A stretch of DNA of 64,000 nucleotides from Roseobacter sp. CCS2 (GTDB taxonomy: Bacteria > Pseudomonadota > Alphaproteobacteria > Rhodobacterales > Rhodobacteraceae). The notes beneath the pieces are model-generated. The model searched no databases. It saw nothing but the letters and a program-made list of their open reading frames with translations, and was not told the origin of the DNA. Both the position numbers and the translations under genes were made by a program. The stretch is taken from NCBI RefSeq assembly GCF_000169435.1, contig NZ_AAYB01000003.1, positions 62,001 through 126,000 on the forward strand, in the 5' to 3' direction. Shown piece by piece: positions 34,894 to 43,907 of this stretch (its first letter is position 1; each line of letters opens with the position of its first letter).

Positions 34894-36045
34894 GTGGGCA
34901 TTTTAAAGAAAATTGTCACTCAATTGGAAACCCCGCGTGATCAGCGGCCTTTGGGCAGTGGCTGGTTATCGGGATCACTGGCGCTTCTTGCGTCAATTGC
35001 GGGTCTTTTGATTGTGCTTTTGCGCTGGTTTCCTGAAACGCTGTCATATCCTGAAATCGCTTTTATTCAGGACAGTGGTGTTGTGACCGCATTCTTGCGG
35101 TTCACGCTTTTGGCGGGTTACGCGCTTTCACTGCTTAGCTTGATCCTCAGCGTGCGAAAATCGCTTGGCTGGACAGCACTTGCCGTATCTGTTGTGGCTT
35201 CGCTGATGGCCACCACCCAACCACAGGTCGGGTCCGACGTGCCGCAAAGTTTCTACTTTGGTCTTGATTACTTTATCATCAACGTCCTGATCGTGGGTTT
35301 CCTCTTTGTGCCATTAGAGCGGTTCTTTCCGGCCCGATCAGAGCAAACGGTGTTCCGGGCTGAGTGGCAGGAGGACATGTTCTATTACCTCGTAAGTTCG
35401 ATGCTGGTGCAGATATTGGGCTTTATCACCTTGGCCCCATCGAACTATGTCAACGCGCAAATCCCGCTGGATGACGTTCGCATCTATATCGTGTCGCTGC
35501 CGTTCTTTGTGCAGGTGATCATTATCATGATGGCGACGGATTTTGTGCAGTACTGGGTGCATCGCGCGTTTCACACCTATCCGGTGCTGTGGCGGTTTCA
35601 CGCGATTCACCATTCCACAAAAAAGATGGATTGGCTGGCAGGTGCCCGTATGCACTTTGTCGAAATCGCCGTATTGCGCAGCCTGACGGCTGTGCCGATG
35701 TTTACCTTGGGCTTTAAGCCAGAGGCGATCCAGGCCTATCTGTTGGTGGTTTATTTCTACTCAAGCTTTATCCACGCCAATATCGGCTGGAAAATGGGCT
35801 TTCTGGAACGTTTCTTTGTCACGCCGCGCTTTCACCACTGGCATCACGGATCGGACCGGGCAGCGATTGATATCAACTATGCCAGCCATTTTCCGATCTA
35901 TGACTGGCTGTTCGGTACGCATCATTTGCCTGAAAAAGAATGGCCAGAAGCATACGGTGTGATCGGCGATACGGTGCCAAAGGGATACTGGCGCCAGTTC
36001 GTGCATCCGTTCCTGAAGGACAAACCGAAAGAACCGGCAGAGTAG
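34894..36045 (+). CDS. Sterol desaturase/fatty acid hydroxylase family protein
   Basis: This 383-residue membrane protein has four to six transmembrane helices and the di-iron histidine clusters of the fatty acid hydroxylase superfamily: WVHRAFH near residue 228, HAIHHSTKKMDW near residue 242, and RFHHWHHGSD near residue 315, followed by THHLPE. Such enzymes hydroxylate or desaturate lipids or carotenoids using oxygen. The start is a GTG after AAGAGGTGCAGC; a much longer open frame upstream lies antisense to alr and was rejected. Substrate is unknown. Confidence 0.88.
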   Translation: MGILKKIVTQLETPRDQRPLGSGWLSGSLALLASIAGLLIVLLRWFPETLSYPEIAFIQDSGVVTAFLRFTLLAGYALSLLSLILSVRKSLGWTALAVSVVASLMATTQPQVGSDVPQSFYFGLDYFIINVLIVGFLFVPLERFFPARSEQTVFRAEWQEDMFYYLVSSMLVQILGFITLAPSNYVNAQIPLDDVRIYIVSLPFFVQVIIIMMATDFVQYWVHRAFHTYPVLWRFHAIHHSTKKMDWLAGARMHFVEIAVLRSLTAVPMFTLGFKPEAIQAYLLVVYFYSSFIHANIGWKMGFLERFFVTPRFHHWHHGSDRAAIDINYASHFPIYDWLFGTHHLPEKEWPEAYGVIGDTVPKGYWRQFVHPFLKDKPKEPAE

Positions 36046-36063
36046 GGCGGGGTTTCCCCCGCC
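36046..36063 (+). terminator. Hairpin between convergent genes
   Basis: The 7-bp stem GGCGGGG / CCCCGCC with a TTTC loop begins right after the hydroxylase stop and lies 8 bases before the end of the convergent aldo/keto reductase gene. Confidence 0.6.
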
Positions 36064-36070
36064 GCTACCT

Positions 36071-37063
36071 TTAGTTGGATTTTGGCGCGCCTTCCTCTGG
36101 TCGATCAAGAATAGTCTCGATCTCTGCCATTTGCGTAGGTGTCAGCGGCCCGTAATCCCGCGCACCACACAGATCATGCACTTGTTCGGGCGTGCGAAAC
36201 CCCGGGATTGGCATTGCATTGGGTGTCCGCCCCCATAGCCACGCAAGCGCACCCTGCGCCAGACTGCGACCATCGGATTTGAGCGTTTCGCGCACAGCGT
36301 TGAGCTGGGCCATGTAGGCGTCGGTGATCTTGCCGTCTTTGAAGTAATCCTGCCAACCGGGGTTGCTGCCGCGGATCTCATCCTTGCTGAACGTGGTCTT
36401 GGCGTCGTATTTGCCGCCCAAAACGCCCATCGCAAGGGGGGAGCGGATCAGCGACAGCACATTGGTTTCTTCCACGGCGTGAATCATCTGTGAGGCGGGA
36501 AGAAAGACGTTCATGGCATGTTCAACGGCGGTGAAACCCGGATGATCGACAAAGGCGCGCATGCTGTCGGGGTAATCGGTGGACCAGCCATAAGCGCCGA
36601 TAATGCCATCGTCGCATAACTGTGCCAGCATATCAAAAGTTGGTCGCGCATCCTCAACCGCCAATTCGTTGTTATGGTGCAGCACCATGTCGATCCGGTC
36701 GCGCCCAAGCCGTTTGCGCGATGCATCGATGGATTTGCGAACAATGTCAGGATCGTTGTTTGGCCCGACAAGTTGTTTGGTGTCCGTGTCGATATCCAAC
36801 CCAATCTTGGTGGCAATCGCGATATCTGGGTGGGCTTTCAGGGCCTCGCCCAGTACGACCTCTGAATGCCCACAGCCATAGGCCTGTGCTGTGTCGAAAT
36901 GTTCGATGCCATGCTCAAGCGCTGCGGCAACAGCGGCCTTTGAGATGTTATCATCAACCGTGCCCCAGCCCACAGCAAGGCCATCCTTGAAGAAAGGCCC
37001 GCCAATGGCCCAACAGCCAAGGCCAAGAGTCGGTTTTGTCGGAATATGTTTGAAATCAGCCAT
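36071..37063 (-). CDS. Aldo/keto reductase
   Basis: This 330-residue NADPH-dependent reductase has the AKR pattern GLGCWAIGGPF at the start, HFDTAQAYGCGHSEVVLGEAL near residue 56 (catalytic Asp and Tyr), ATKIGLD (Lys) near residue 85, and a MVLHHNNE His near residue 125. The C-terminal NADP site is GFRTPEQVHDL. It overlaps the MerR-family gene by 8 bases, so both are co-transcribed from the MerR promoter. Likely role: detoxifying an aldehyde or quinone sensed by the regulator (inferred). Confidence 0.9.
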   Translation of the reverse strand: MADFKHIPTKPTLGLGCWAIGGPFFKDGLAVGWGTVDDNISKAAVAAALEHGIEHFDTAQAYGCGHSEVVLGEALKAHPDIAIATKIGLDIDTDTKQLVGPNNDPDIVRKSIDASRKRLGRDRIDMVLHHNNELAVEDARPTFDMLAQLCDDGIIGAYGWSTDYPDSMRAFVDHPGFTAVEHAMNVFLPASQMIHAVEETNVLSLIRSPLAMGVLGGKYDAKTTFSKDEIRGSNPGWQDYFKDGKITDAYMAQLNAVRETLKSDGRSLAQGALAWLWGRTPNAMPIPGFRTPEQVHDLCGARDYGPLTPTQMAEIETILDRPEEGAPKSN

Positions 37064-37433
37064 CTGAGACCTCCAATGATGTGCGGTACATATTGATCTT
37101 GTGGTCGAGGAAATGCTTGCAGGCTTTCAACTCCGCTTCGCGGTGGGCAAGGGTGACGGCGTGCCGTTCCAATAGACCCAGACGCAAGGCCCGTTGGTCA
37201 GGTGCATTGCAATCGGGCGCATGGGCCGACATTGCAAAGCGTTTGACGTCGTCCAGTGGCATCCCTGTGGCGCGTAGCCGCTCCAGGGTTGTCAGCCAAT
37301 TGACGTCATCACCGCTAAACACCCGCCACCCGCGCGCATCACGCCGGATCGGGGCCAGCATGCCGGATTTTTCGTAGAACCGAATGGTGTCTTGGGTCAG
37401 TCCAGACCGGGCCGCAGCTTCGTTGATTCGCAT
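37056..37433 (-). CDS. MerR family transcriptional regulator
   Basis: This 125-residue regulator has a MerR winged helix (MRINEAAARSGLTQDTIRFYEKSGMLAPIRRDARGWRVFSGDDVNWL) and a dimerisation helix (REAELKACKHFLDHKINMY). One Cys lies in ...HAPDCNAP near residue 74; no metal-binding Cys pair is evident, so it is more like SoxR- or aldehyde-type MerR proteins. GGAGGA eight bases before the ATG supports the start. It is the first gene of a two-gene operon with the aldo/keto reductase. Confidence 0.9.
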   Translation of the reverse strand: MRINEAAARSGLTQDTIRFYEKSGMLAPIRRDARGWRVFSGDDVNWLTTLERLRATGMPLDDVKRFAMSAHAPDCNAPDQRALRLGLLERHAVTLAHREAELKACKHFLDHKINMYRTSLEVSDG

Positions 37434-37456
37434 AGCGCATTCCTCCGATGGCCAAC

Positions 37457-37487
37457 GAGTTAGCCTATTGGAGTCACTCCAAGTCAA
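37457..37487 (-). promoter_or_regulatory. MerR-type promoter/operator with 19-bp spacer
   Basis: On the minus strand a -35 TTGACT and -10 TAACTC are separated by 19 bases. The spacer region contains the perfect 15-base dyad TTGGAGTGACTCCAA. This over-long spacer with a central dyad is the hallmark of MerR-activated promoters. The regulator probably controls its own operon. Confidence 0.75.
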
Positions 37488-37496
37488 GCGATGGTT

Positions 37497-38984
37497 TTAG
37501 AATTGTTGTTCGTCGCCCTGTTGCCATGGCTTCACCAGATTGCCAAAGCGGGTGAATTCGGCGACGAAAGATAGCTCGACCGTGCCGATCGGACCGTGGC
37601 GCTGTTTGCCTACGATCACCTCGGCTTTGCCATGTAAGCTCGACATCTTTTCTTGCCAGGCGGCAATCGCTTCCATGTTGTGATCTTCGGGCTTTTCGCG
37701 CTCGACATAATATTCGCCGCGGTAGACGAACATGACGACATCCGCGTCCTGCTCAATCGACCCGGATTCACGCAGGTCCGACAGTTGCGGACGCTTGTCT
37801 TCGCGGTTCTCAACCTGACGCGACAGCTGTGACAGGGCGATGACCGGGATATTCAGTTCCTTGGCGATAGCCTTGAGGCCCATCGAAATCTCGCCAATTT
37901 CTTGCACCCGGTTCTCTGACGTGCCGCGCACCAGCTGCAAATAATCCACGATCAGCACATCCAATCCATGGGTCCGCTTCAGACGGCGGGCGCGGGCAGC
38001 CAATTGTGAGATTGGGATCGCAGCAGTATCATCAATATAAAGCGGGCAGGATTCCAACTGCTTGGCCGCATCCACAAAGCGGCGGAATTCGCCTTCAGTC
38101 ATGTCACCCTGGCGGATTTTATGGGATGAAATCTCGGATGCCTCAGCCAGAATACGGCCCGCCAATTGCTCCGCACTCATCTCAAGCGAGAAGAAGCCGA
38201 CAACGCCGCCATCAACGGCCCCCTCGCTGCCGTCCTGAAACTGGCCTTTACGATACGCTTTGGCGATATTGAACGCGATATTGGTGGCAAGCGAGGTTTT
38301 CCCCATCGACGGGCGCCCGGCAAGGATCAACAGGTCGGATTTGTGCAAGCCGCCCAGCTTTTTGTCCATATCCGTAAGGCCGGTTGAAATCCCCGCAAGC
38401 CCGCCGTCACGCTGATAGGCGGTATTCGCAACGTTGACGGCCTCGGTCACCGCAGCAAGGAACGATTGGAACCCTTTCTCAGACACACCCTGTTCGGCCA
38501 GCGTGTATAGGGCTTGTTCAGCCTCAACGATCTGTTCCTTCGGCTCATGTTCAACATCAACCTTGGCGGCTTTATCGGTGATGTCACGGCCCAGTTTGAT
38601 CAACTCGCGCCGCGTGGCCAGATCATAGATCATCTGGGCATAATCACGCGCAGCAAAGGCCGAAATCGCAGCCCCGGCAAGGCGGGCAAGGTAAGGTGGG
38701 CCGCCTAGCTCTTTCAGACCCTCATCTTCTTCCATGAACGTCTTGAGCGTGACAGGGCTGGCCAGCATGTTGCGGCCAATCCGGCTGGCGGCGGTTTCAA
38801 AGATACGGGCATGAACGGGATCATAGAAATGCTTGGGGCCAATGATGGACGCCACGCGGTCGAACACATCATTATTGGTCAGAATAGCACCCAAAAGCTG
38901 TTGTTCAGCCTCAATAGAGTGCGGCATTAGATCGGTGTCAGCCTCTTCGACGCCGGTAGCATTAAATGCGGTTAGTTCGTTCAT
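37497..38984 (-). CDS. dnaB: Replicative DNA helicase DnaB
   Basis: This 495-residue hexameric helicase has an N-terminal domain (MPHSIEAEQQLLGAILTNNDVFDRV), the linker, and a RecA-like C-terminal domain. Walker A is in ILAGRPSMGKTSLATNIA near residue 220. GFFSLEMSAEQLAGR, Walker B LDVLIVDYLQLVRG near residue 345, and SQLSRQVENREDKRPQLSDLRESGSIEQDADVVMFVYR follow. An insert after the Walker A (KGQFQDGSEGAVDGG) is common in Rhodobacteraceae. It is uninterrupted by an intein. Confidence 0.95.
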   Translation of the reverse strand: MNELTAFNATGVEEADTDLMPHSIEAEQQLLGAILTNNDVFDRVASIIGPKHFYDPVHARIFETAASRIGRNMLASPVTLKTFMEEDEGLKELGGPPYLARLAGAAISAFAARDYAQMIYDLATRRELIKLGRDITDKAAKVDVEHEPKEQIVEAEQALYTLAEQGVSEKGFQSFLAAVTEAVNVANTAYQRDGGLAGISTGLTDMDKKLGGLHKSDLLILAGRPSMGKTSLATNIAFNIAKAYRKGQFQDGSEGAVDGGVVGFFSLEMSAEQLAGRILAEASEISSHKIRQGDMTEGEFRRFVDAAKQLESCPLYIDDTAAIPISQLAARARRLKRTHGLDVLIVDYLQLVRGTSENRVQEIGEISMGLKAIAKELNIPVIALSQLSRQVENREDKRPQLSDLRESGSIEQDADVVMFVYRGEYYVEREKPEDHNMEAIAAWQEKMSSLHGKAEVIVGKQRHGPIGTVELSFVAEFTRFGNLVKPWQQGDEQQF

Positions 38985-39199
38985 TGTTATTCACCTGTTC
39001 CCCGGCGTCGTCCTATCAGTTGCTATGCGGACGTGGCTATCTGGAAATGATGGGGGATATCCAGCGGGATAAATCTGTGGACAACATCCGATAGACCCCA
39101 CGTATACCTTAGATAGTGGCTTTGCGCAAAGAAAACACAATATACGCGATGAGTCAGCGATTCTCGGATGCGTAGTTCCGCTGACTGGTGGATAAGTAT

Positions 39200-39868
39200 T
39201 TAGGCTGGCGTCCAGCCGGCCGGATCCTTGAGGTACGCTTCGACCGCATCCAAAGTGGCCGGATCATAAGCACCGCGCGCCTTGGCCTCGGCCAACACAT
39301 CCCACCAGGTGCACAGGCTGATCAATTGCACGCCGTGATCCGCCAATGTTTCTTCCACGCCATCAAAGATACCGTAGTAAAAAATGACTGCCGTGGCCGA
39401 ACACGTCGCGCCGGTTTCACGGATCGCGTCCACGAAAGACAGCTTAGAGCCACCATCGGTCGTCAGGTCTTCCACCAAGATCACCCGCTGGCCTTCGGTC
39501 ATCACACCTTCAATGCGGGCGTTGCGGCCATAGCCTTTGGGTTTCTTGCGCACATAGGTCATCGGCAGGGCCAAACGCTCTGCCACCATGGCCCCAAAGG
39601 GAATACCAGCAGTTTCGCCGCCTGCGACATTATCAAACGCCTCAAACCCGGCCTCCCGCATGATCGACACGGTCATGAAATCCATCAGAGTGGACCGAAT
39701 GCGCGGAAACGAAATCAGCTTGCGGCAATCCACATACGTCGGTGCCTGCTTGCCAGAGGCATGTGTAAAAGGCTCTGTCGCATTGAAGTCAATCGCGCCA
39801 ATCTCGATTAGCATGCCAGCGGTCAGTCGGGCAATTTCTTCTTTCGCGGGAAAGGACGTGGGGATCAT
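39200..39868 (-). CDS. pyrE: Orotate phosphoribosyltransferase
   Basis: This 222-residue enzyme makes OMP from orotate and PRPP in pyrimidine synthesis. It has [24 protein letters not shown] near residue 35, [19 protein letters not shown] near residue 82, [17 protein letters not shown] with active-site Lys residues, and the PRPP motif [19 protein letters not shown] near residue 128. ATG is chosen over the adjacent upstream TTG; GAAGG lies ahead. It follows pyrC on the same strand across a short hairpin. Confidence 0.95.
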   Translation of the reverse strand: MIPTSFPAKEEIARLTAGMLIEIGAIDFNATEPFTHASGKQAPTYVDCRKLISFPRIRSTLMDFMTVSIMREAGFEAFDNVAGGETAGIPFGAMVAERLALPMTYVRKKPKGYGRNARIEGVMTEGQRVILVEDLTTDGGSKLSFVDAIRETGATCSATAVIFYYGIFDGVEETLADHGVQLISLCTWWDVLAEAKARGAYDPATLDAVEAYLKDPAGWTPA

Positions 39869-39888
39869 CAAGCAACCTTCATCTTCTC

Positions 39889-39914
39889 ATGTTCCAAAAT
39901 ACCTCCGCCGGAGG
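39889..39914 (-). repeat. GCCTCCGGCGGAGG hairpin element between pyrC and pyrE
   Basis: On the minus strand CCTCCG and CGGAGG form a 6-bp stem with one central base, followed by TATTTTGGAACAT. Elements of the form GCCTCCGGCGG...TATTT are, from memory, common between genes in Rhodobacteraceae. Only one copy was seen here. It may be a short terminator or a dispersed repeat. Confidence 0.45.
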
Positions 39915-39925
39915 CATCAATTCTC

Positions 39926-40978
39926 TCAGTCTTCGACACGCCAATGGAGGTCAAAGCCCGGATCAAACACGGTGACAGGCCCATCCCCGGTCTCAATCTG
40001 AGCGGGATAGGCGACAGGGTCCCCCTTTGTCAGCGTGATCGTTTCCTCGTTTGGCTGCAGCCCGTAAAATCGCGGACCATTGAGCGAGGCAAAATCCTCT
40101 AGCTTCGTTATCTTGCCTGCCACATCAAAAACTTCGGCAAGACAGGACATCGTGTTGGGTGCGGTAAAAATACCTGCGCAGCCACAGGCCTGCAGCTTGT
40201 TTGGGTCTGTATGTGGCGCGCTGTCTGTACCAAGAAAAAACCGCTTATCGCCAGAAACCGCAGCCTGCACGAGCGCGATGCGATGTGCCTCGCGTTTGGC
40301 GACAGGTAGACAGTAATAATGCGGCTTGATGCCGCCCGCCAAAATATGATTGCGGTTGATGATCAAGTGGTGGGTCGTGATCGTCGCGGCAAGGTTCTTG
40401 ATGCTGTCACGCACATAGTCGACCGCGTCCTGGGTGGTCACATGCTCCATGATGATCTTAAGATCAGGCACCTTTTTGCGCAGCGGTTTCAGGACCTTGT
40501 CAATAAAGACGGCTTCGCGATCAAAGATATCAATCTCTGTATTGGTCACTTCGCCATGAACGCAAAGCGGCATGCCGATCTCTGCCATCACCTCAAGCAC
40601 GGGGCGAACCTTTTCGAAATCGCGCACGCCAGAGGCAGAATTCGTCGTGGCCCCGGCGGGGTAGAGTTTAACAGCGGTTGCGATGCCATCTGCATGGGCG
40701 GCGCGCACGTCTTCGGGGTCTGTGGCTTCGGTCAGATATAGGGTCATCAGCGGCGTAAACGCGGCACCCACCGGCACAGCCGCCATGATCCGTTCACGAT
40801 AGGCCACAGCCTGCTGCGACGTCACGACAGGCGGCACCAGATTGGGCATAATGATTGCACGGGCGAAATGGCGGGTGGTTTCCGGCAAAACCGCCTTCAA
40901 CATCTCACCATCACGCAGATGCAAATGCCAATCATCGGGGCGGCGTATCGTCAGGCTGGTCAAATGTTTGTCAGGCAT
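39926..40978 (-). CDS. pyrC: Dihydroorotase
   Basis: This 350-residue zinc amidohydrolase belongs to the homodimeric class II PyrC type. It has [13 protein letters not shown] near residue 12 (metal His pair), [13 protein letters not shown], and [15 protein letters not shown] near residue 104 with the carbamylated Lys. [43 protein letters not shown] and FLGTDSAPH (catalytic Asp) follow. It forms a pyrimidine operon with pyrE. Confidence 0.95.
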   Translation of the reverse strand: MPDKHLTSLTIRRPDDWHLHLRDGEMLKAVLPETTRHFARAIIMPNLVPPVVTSQQAVAYRERIMAAVPVGAAFTPLMTLYLTEATDPEDVRAAHADGIATAVKLYPAGATTNSASGVRDFEKVRPVLEVMAEIGMPLCVHGEVTNTEIDIFDREAVFIDKVLKPLRKKVPDLKIIMEHVTTQDAVDYVRDSIKNLAATITTHHLIINRNHILAGGIKPHYYCLPVAKREAHRIALVQAAVSGDKRFFLGTDSAPHTDPNKLQACGCAGIFTAPNTMSCLAEVFDVAGKITKLEDFASLNGPRFYGLQPNEETITLTKGDPVAYPAQIETGDGPVTVFDPGFDLHWRVED

Positions 40979-41098
40979 GATTTCGGATTACACCGTTGTG
41001 CCAACAGACGCCATAGGCCAATGCAATTGTCCTTGCGAATGGCGCGGCAATTCTTGATATTTCAATGCAAGCTGATGGATCAGAAGGAGTATCATCAT

Positions 41099-41386
41099 AT
41101 GCTGGGTTTCTTGATTGCAGCAGTGGCTGGCTTTCTGACGCCGCAACTTGAGGGGCCGGTGGCCGGGCCTATTGTTAAAGCACTTGAAGGGTATTTTCCT
41201 GTTATGGCCAATGAACGGCGGTTGATCGCCTTTATGGCGGCCTTGCTAGTTGCGGCCATCCTTGCGGCGGCTTTTGACAGTGGTTCTGTCTTTGGGGTCA
41301 TCATCGGCGCGATCCTTGGTTACTTTGGCCCCCGGATTTTTGAGGTGCTGAAAAAGGTCGTCGAAGGCAGACGCGATTCCGAATAG
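41099..41386 (+). CDS. Small membrane protein of unknown function
   Basis: This 95-residue protein has two hydrophobic stretches (LGFLIAAVAGFLTPQ at residues 2-16, and residues 45-80: LIAFMAALLVAAILAAAF and FGVIIGAILGYFGPRIFEVL) and a basic, acidic C-terminus. AAGGAG nine bases before the ATG is a strong ribosome site. I do not recognise a domain; similar small proteins seem to occur in related bacteria. It is transcribed away from pyrC. Confidence 0.7.
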   Translation: MLGFLIAAVAGFLTPQLEGPVAGPIVKALEGYFPVMANERRLIAFMAALLVAAILAAAFDSGSVFGVIIGAILGYFGPRIFEVLKKVVEGRRDSE

Positions 41387-41433
41387 GGCCTGACCCACGA
41401 CAGCATTGCGCGCCACGTGTGCCGCGATATCGA

Positions 41434-42372
41434 TTATGTATGAATGTCCTGCGTTGGGCTAAGCTCTTCATGTTTTTCAACGAAGAAGGCTTTGTGCCCG
41501 CGCCGGATCATATAGGCGCAGATAATACGGGCCAACCGCGGGTGGCCTGTCACGACCAGTCGGCGGACCAAAGCCCGCACATAAGTCGGGTCATAACGTC
41601 GGGCGCGCAAAAGCTGTAAAAACCGTGGCCGGTCCAGCATGCCATCCATCGCCAGTTTGATCAAAACGTCGTGGATACCCATCCGGTCAAACGCTTGATC
41701 CAGATCGTCGCCCAACAGCATGCAGGGCAGGGCTGTCACATGCGGTCTGCGAAACAGCGCTGCATGGCATGCGTCAAGCCGTTCAATCGGATCAAACGCT
41801 ATAAAGACGCGGCGCGCACCATCAATCATCTCGGGGGCATAGCCGTAGCGGTCGTTAAAGCTTTTCTTGCGTATGCGCTTAAAGCGCGTGTCCCAACCGG
41901 CCATTTCTGCGTCCAGTGTGGCTTGCGGACGCAAAGCGATCACAGTTGATCCGGGCGCCGCGACAGAGTAAGCCGCTGCCGCGTAAGACGCACCATCACC
42001 GCCACCGTGAAAGATGATGCGTTCGAAGTCATCAAAAAAGCCTTCGTCAATCATGCGGTCAAAGAAGTCATAAACGTGTTTATCGCGAAACCAGCTTTCC
42101 TTGAACGAAAAGAGCGATAAATGCGACCAGCCATCATGGCGCGCATAGGCAAACCCACGTGGTTCGGCATCGATATTGTTTTCGCGCACCGACTGTACGT
42201 TTTCGAATGTCACCAAAAGCGCGTTGCCCGCCTCAAGAAACCCGACACAGTGTTCGCGGCCCAGCTGTTCGAAAAAACCATGATCTTCGCAAACGTCATC
42301 AACCTTGGCCAGCCAAGCATTGGCACCAAGATCCCTGAAGTTCACGTCGATGGCGAGTTGCCGGTCTTCCAT
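41434..42372 (-). CDS. Alpha/beta hydrolase-like protein lacking nucleophile; often called PAPS reductase
   Basis: This 312-residue protein has a central pattern FERIIFHGGGDGASYAAAAYSVAAPGSTVIALRPQATLD near residue 125, which resembles the strand-elbow-helix of alpha/beta hydrolases. However, G-G-D-G-A stands where G-x-S-x-G is expected. Other conserved parts are WLAKVDDVCEDHGFFEQLG near residue 20, WDTRFKRIRKKSFNDRYGYAP near residue 170, and a helical C-terminus. Homologues in Rhodobacteraceae are, from memory, labelled phosphoadenosine phosphosulfate reductase, but no Cys or PAPS motif supports that. TTGGAG before the ATG supports the start. Function is unknown. Confidence 0.65.
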   Translation of the reverse strand: MEDRQLAIDVNFRDLGANAWLAKVDDVCEDHGFFEQLGREHCVGFLEAGNALLVTFENVQSVRENNIDAEPRGFAYARHDGWSHLSLFSFKESWFRDKHVYDFFDRMIDEGFFDDFERIIFHGGGDGASYAAAAYSVAAPGSTVIALRPQATLDAEMAGWDTRFKRIRKKSFNDRYGYAPEMIDGARRVFIAFDPIERLDACHAALFRRPHVTALPCMLLGDDLDQAFDRMGIHDVLIKLAMDGMLDRPRFLQLLRARRYDPTYVRALVRRLVVTGHPRLARIICAYMIRRGHKAFFVEKHEELSPTQDIHT

Positions 42373-42478
42373 ACTCACTACTCCAAGGCCGAAAGTAATG
42401 CGGCCACCCTTCAGGGCATACATACCTTCTCAGGCGGCAACTAGGCACGGACAGATTGCTAAGTGTTGCGGATACGGC

Positions 42479-43702
42479 CTAAAAGAACGCTTGAAGTCCC
42501 GTTTGTGCACGCCCAAGGATCAATGCATGCACGTCATGGGTGCCTTCGTAGGTATTCACCGTCTCTAGATTGATCATATGTCGCATAATCTGGAAGTCTT
42601 CGCTGATTCCATTACCGCCGTGCATGTCGCGCGACGCCCGCGCAATATCCAGCGCTTTGCCGCAATTATTCCGCTTCATCAGACTGATCATCTCAGGGGC
42701 AGCTTTGCCTTGTTCCATCAGACGGCCCAATTGCAAGGCAGACTGTGTGCCAAGGGCAATCTCGGTTTGCATATCGGCCAGCTTCTTTTGGAAAAGCTGC
42801 GTTTGCGCCAAAGGTTTGTTAAATTGTTTGCGATCCAACCCATATTGACGGGCCGCGTGCCAGCACGCCTCTGCCGCACCCATCACGCCCCAGGCGATCC
42901 CATAGCGCGCACGGTTCAGACACCCAAACGGACCTTTCAGACCCTGCACACCGGGCAGTAGGGCATCCTCGGACACAGCGACATTATCCATCACGATCTC
43001 ACCCGTGACAGAGGCCCGCAAACTCAGCTTACCGCCCACTTTGGGGGCAGACAGCCCTTGCATGCCCTTATCCAGAACAAAACCGCGGATTTTGCCGTCA
43101 TGCGCGTCTGACTTCGCCCAAATCACAAAAACATCCGCGATTGGCGCGTTGCTGATCCACATTTTTGATCCGTTGATGATGTAGCCATCTTCGGTCTTTT
43201 TGGCGGTTGTTTTCATGCCCGCCGGATCGCTGCCTGCATCAGGTTCAGTCAGGCCAAAACAGCCAATCAACGTACCAGCGGCCAGCCCAGGCAAGTATTT
43301 GGCGCGCTGGGCGTCACTGCCGTAGGCATGGATCGGATACATCACCAGCGATGACTGCACGGACATCATTGAACGATAGCCGCTATCCACCCGTTCAATC
43401 TCGCGGGCGACAAGGCCGTAAGTGACATAGCCCGCGCCCAGCCCGCCATATTCTTCGGGGATTGTCAGACCCAACAGGCCTGCGGCACCCATTTGTGCGA
43501 AAACATCGGGATCAACTGTTTCTTCTCGGTACGCGTCGGTCACGCGAGGCTGCAAAACATCCTGAGCAAATGTGTTGGCCGCATCGCGCAACATCCGCTC
43601 ATCCTCGGTCAGCTGATCTTCCAGCCGCAGGGGGTCGGCCCAGTCAAATGGCCCAAGATCCGGGCCAAATCCAGTTGCTTTGATCGGTGTGGAATCGTTC
43701 AT
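42479..43702 (-). CDS. gcdH: Glutaryl-CoA dehydrogenase (acyl-CoA dehydrogenase family)
   Basis: This 407-residue FAD enzyme is typical of glutaryl-CoA dehydrogenases, which oxidise and decarboxylate glutaryl-CoA to crotonyl-CoA in lysine and tryptophan breakdown. Marks are [22 protein letters not shown] near residue 103, [20 protein letters not shown] near residue 148, [22 protein letters not shown], and the C-terminus [40 protein letters not shown] containing the catalytic Glu. It is divergent from the XdhC gene. Confidence 0.92.
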   Translation of the reverse strand: MNDSTPIKATGFGPDLGPFDWADPLRLEDQLTEDERMLRDAANTFAQDVLQPRVTDAYREETVDPDVFAQMGAAGLLGLTIPEEYGGLGAGYVTYGLVAREIERVDSGYRSMMSVQSSLVMYPIHAYGSDAQRAKYLPGLAAGTLIGCFGLTEPDAGSDPAGMKTTAKKTEDGYIINGSKMWISNAPIADVFVIWAKSDAHDGKIRGFVLDKGMQGLSAPKVGGKLSLRASVTGEIVMDNVAVSEDALLPGVQGLKGPFGCLNRARYGIAWGVMGAAEACWHAARQYGLDRKQFNKPLAQTQLFQKKLADMQTEIALGTQSALQLGRLMEQGKAAPEMISLMKRNNCGKALDIARASRDMHGGNGISEDFQIMRHMINLETVNTYEGTHDVHALILGRAQTGLQAFF

Positions 43703-43907
43703 AACGTCAGCTCCCGTTCGCTTAGGCGCAAACTAGGCTTTCTGCGACACCGGGGCAATGGATGGCAGTGTATGACAACGTGAAATCCCCAGACTGATAT
43801 CGCCAATAAGCCGATCATCATTGATCAATGCTCGTAATTTGCAACACTGGTTCCAAGTACGCTGTGCTATGCTACAGTAAGATTTTTGAGAACAAGATAT
43901 ATTAAAC

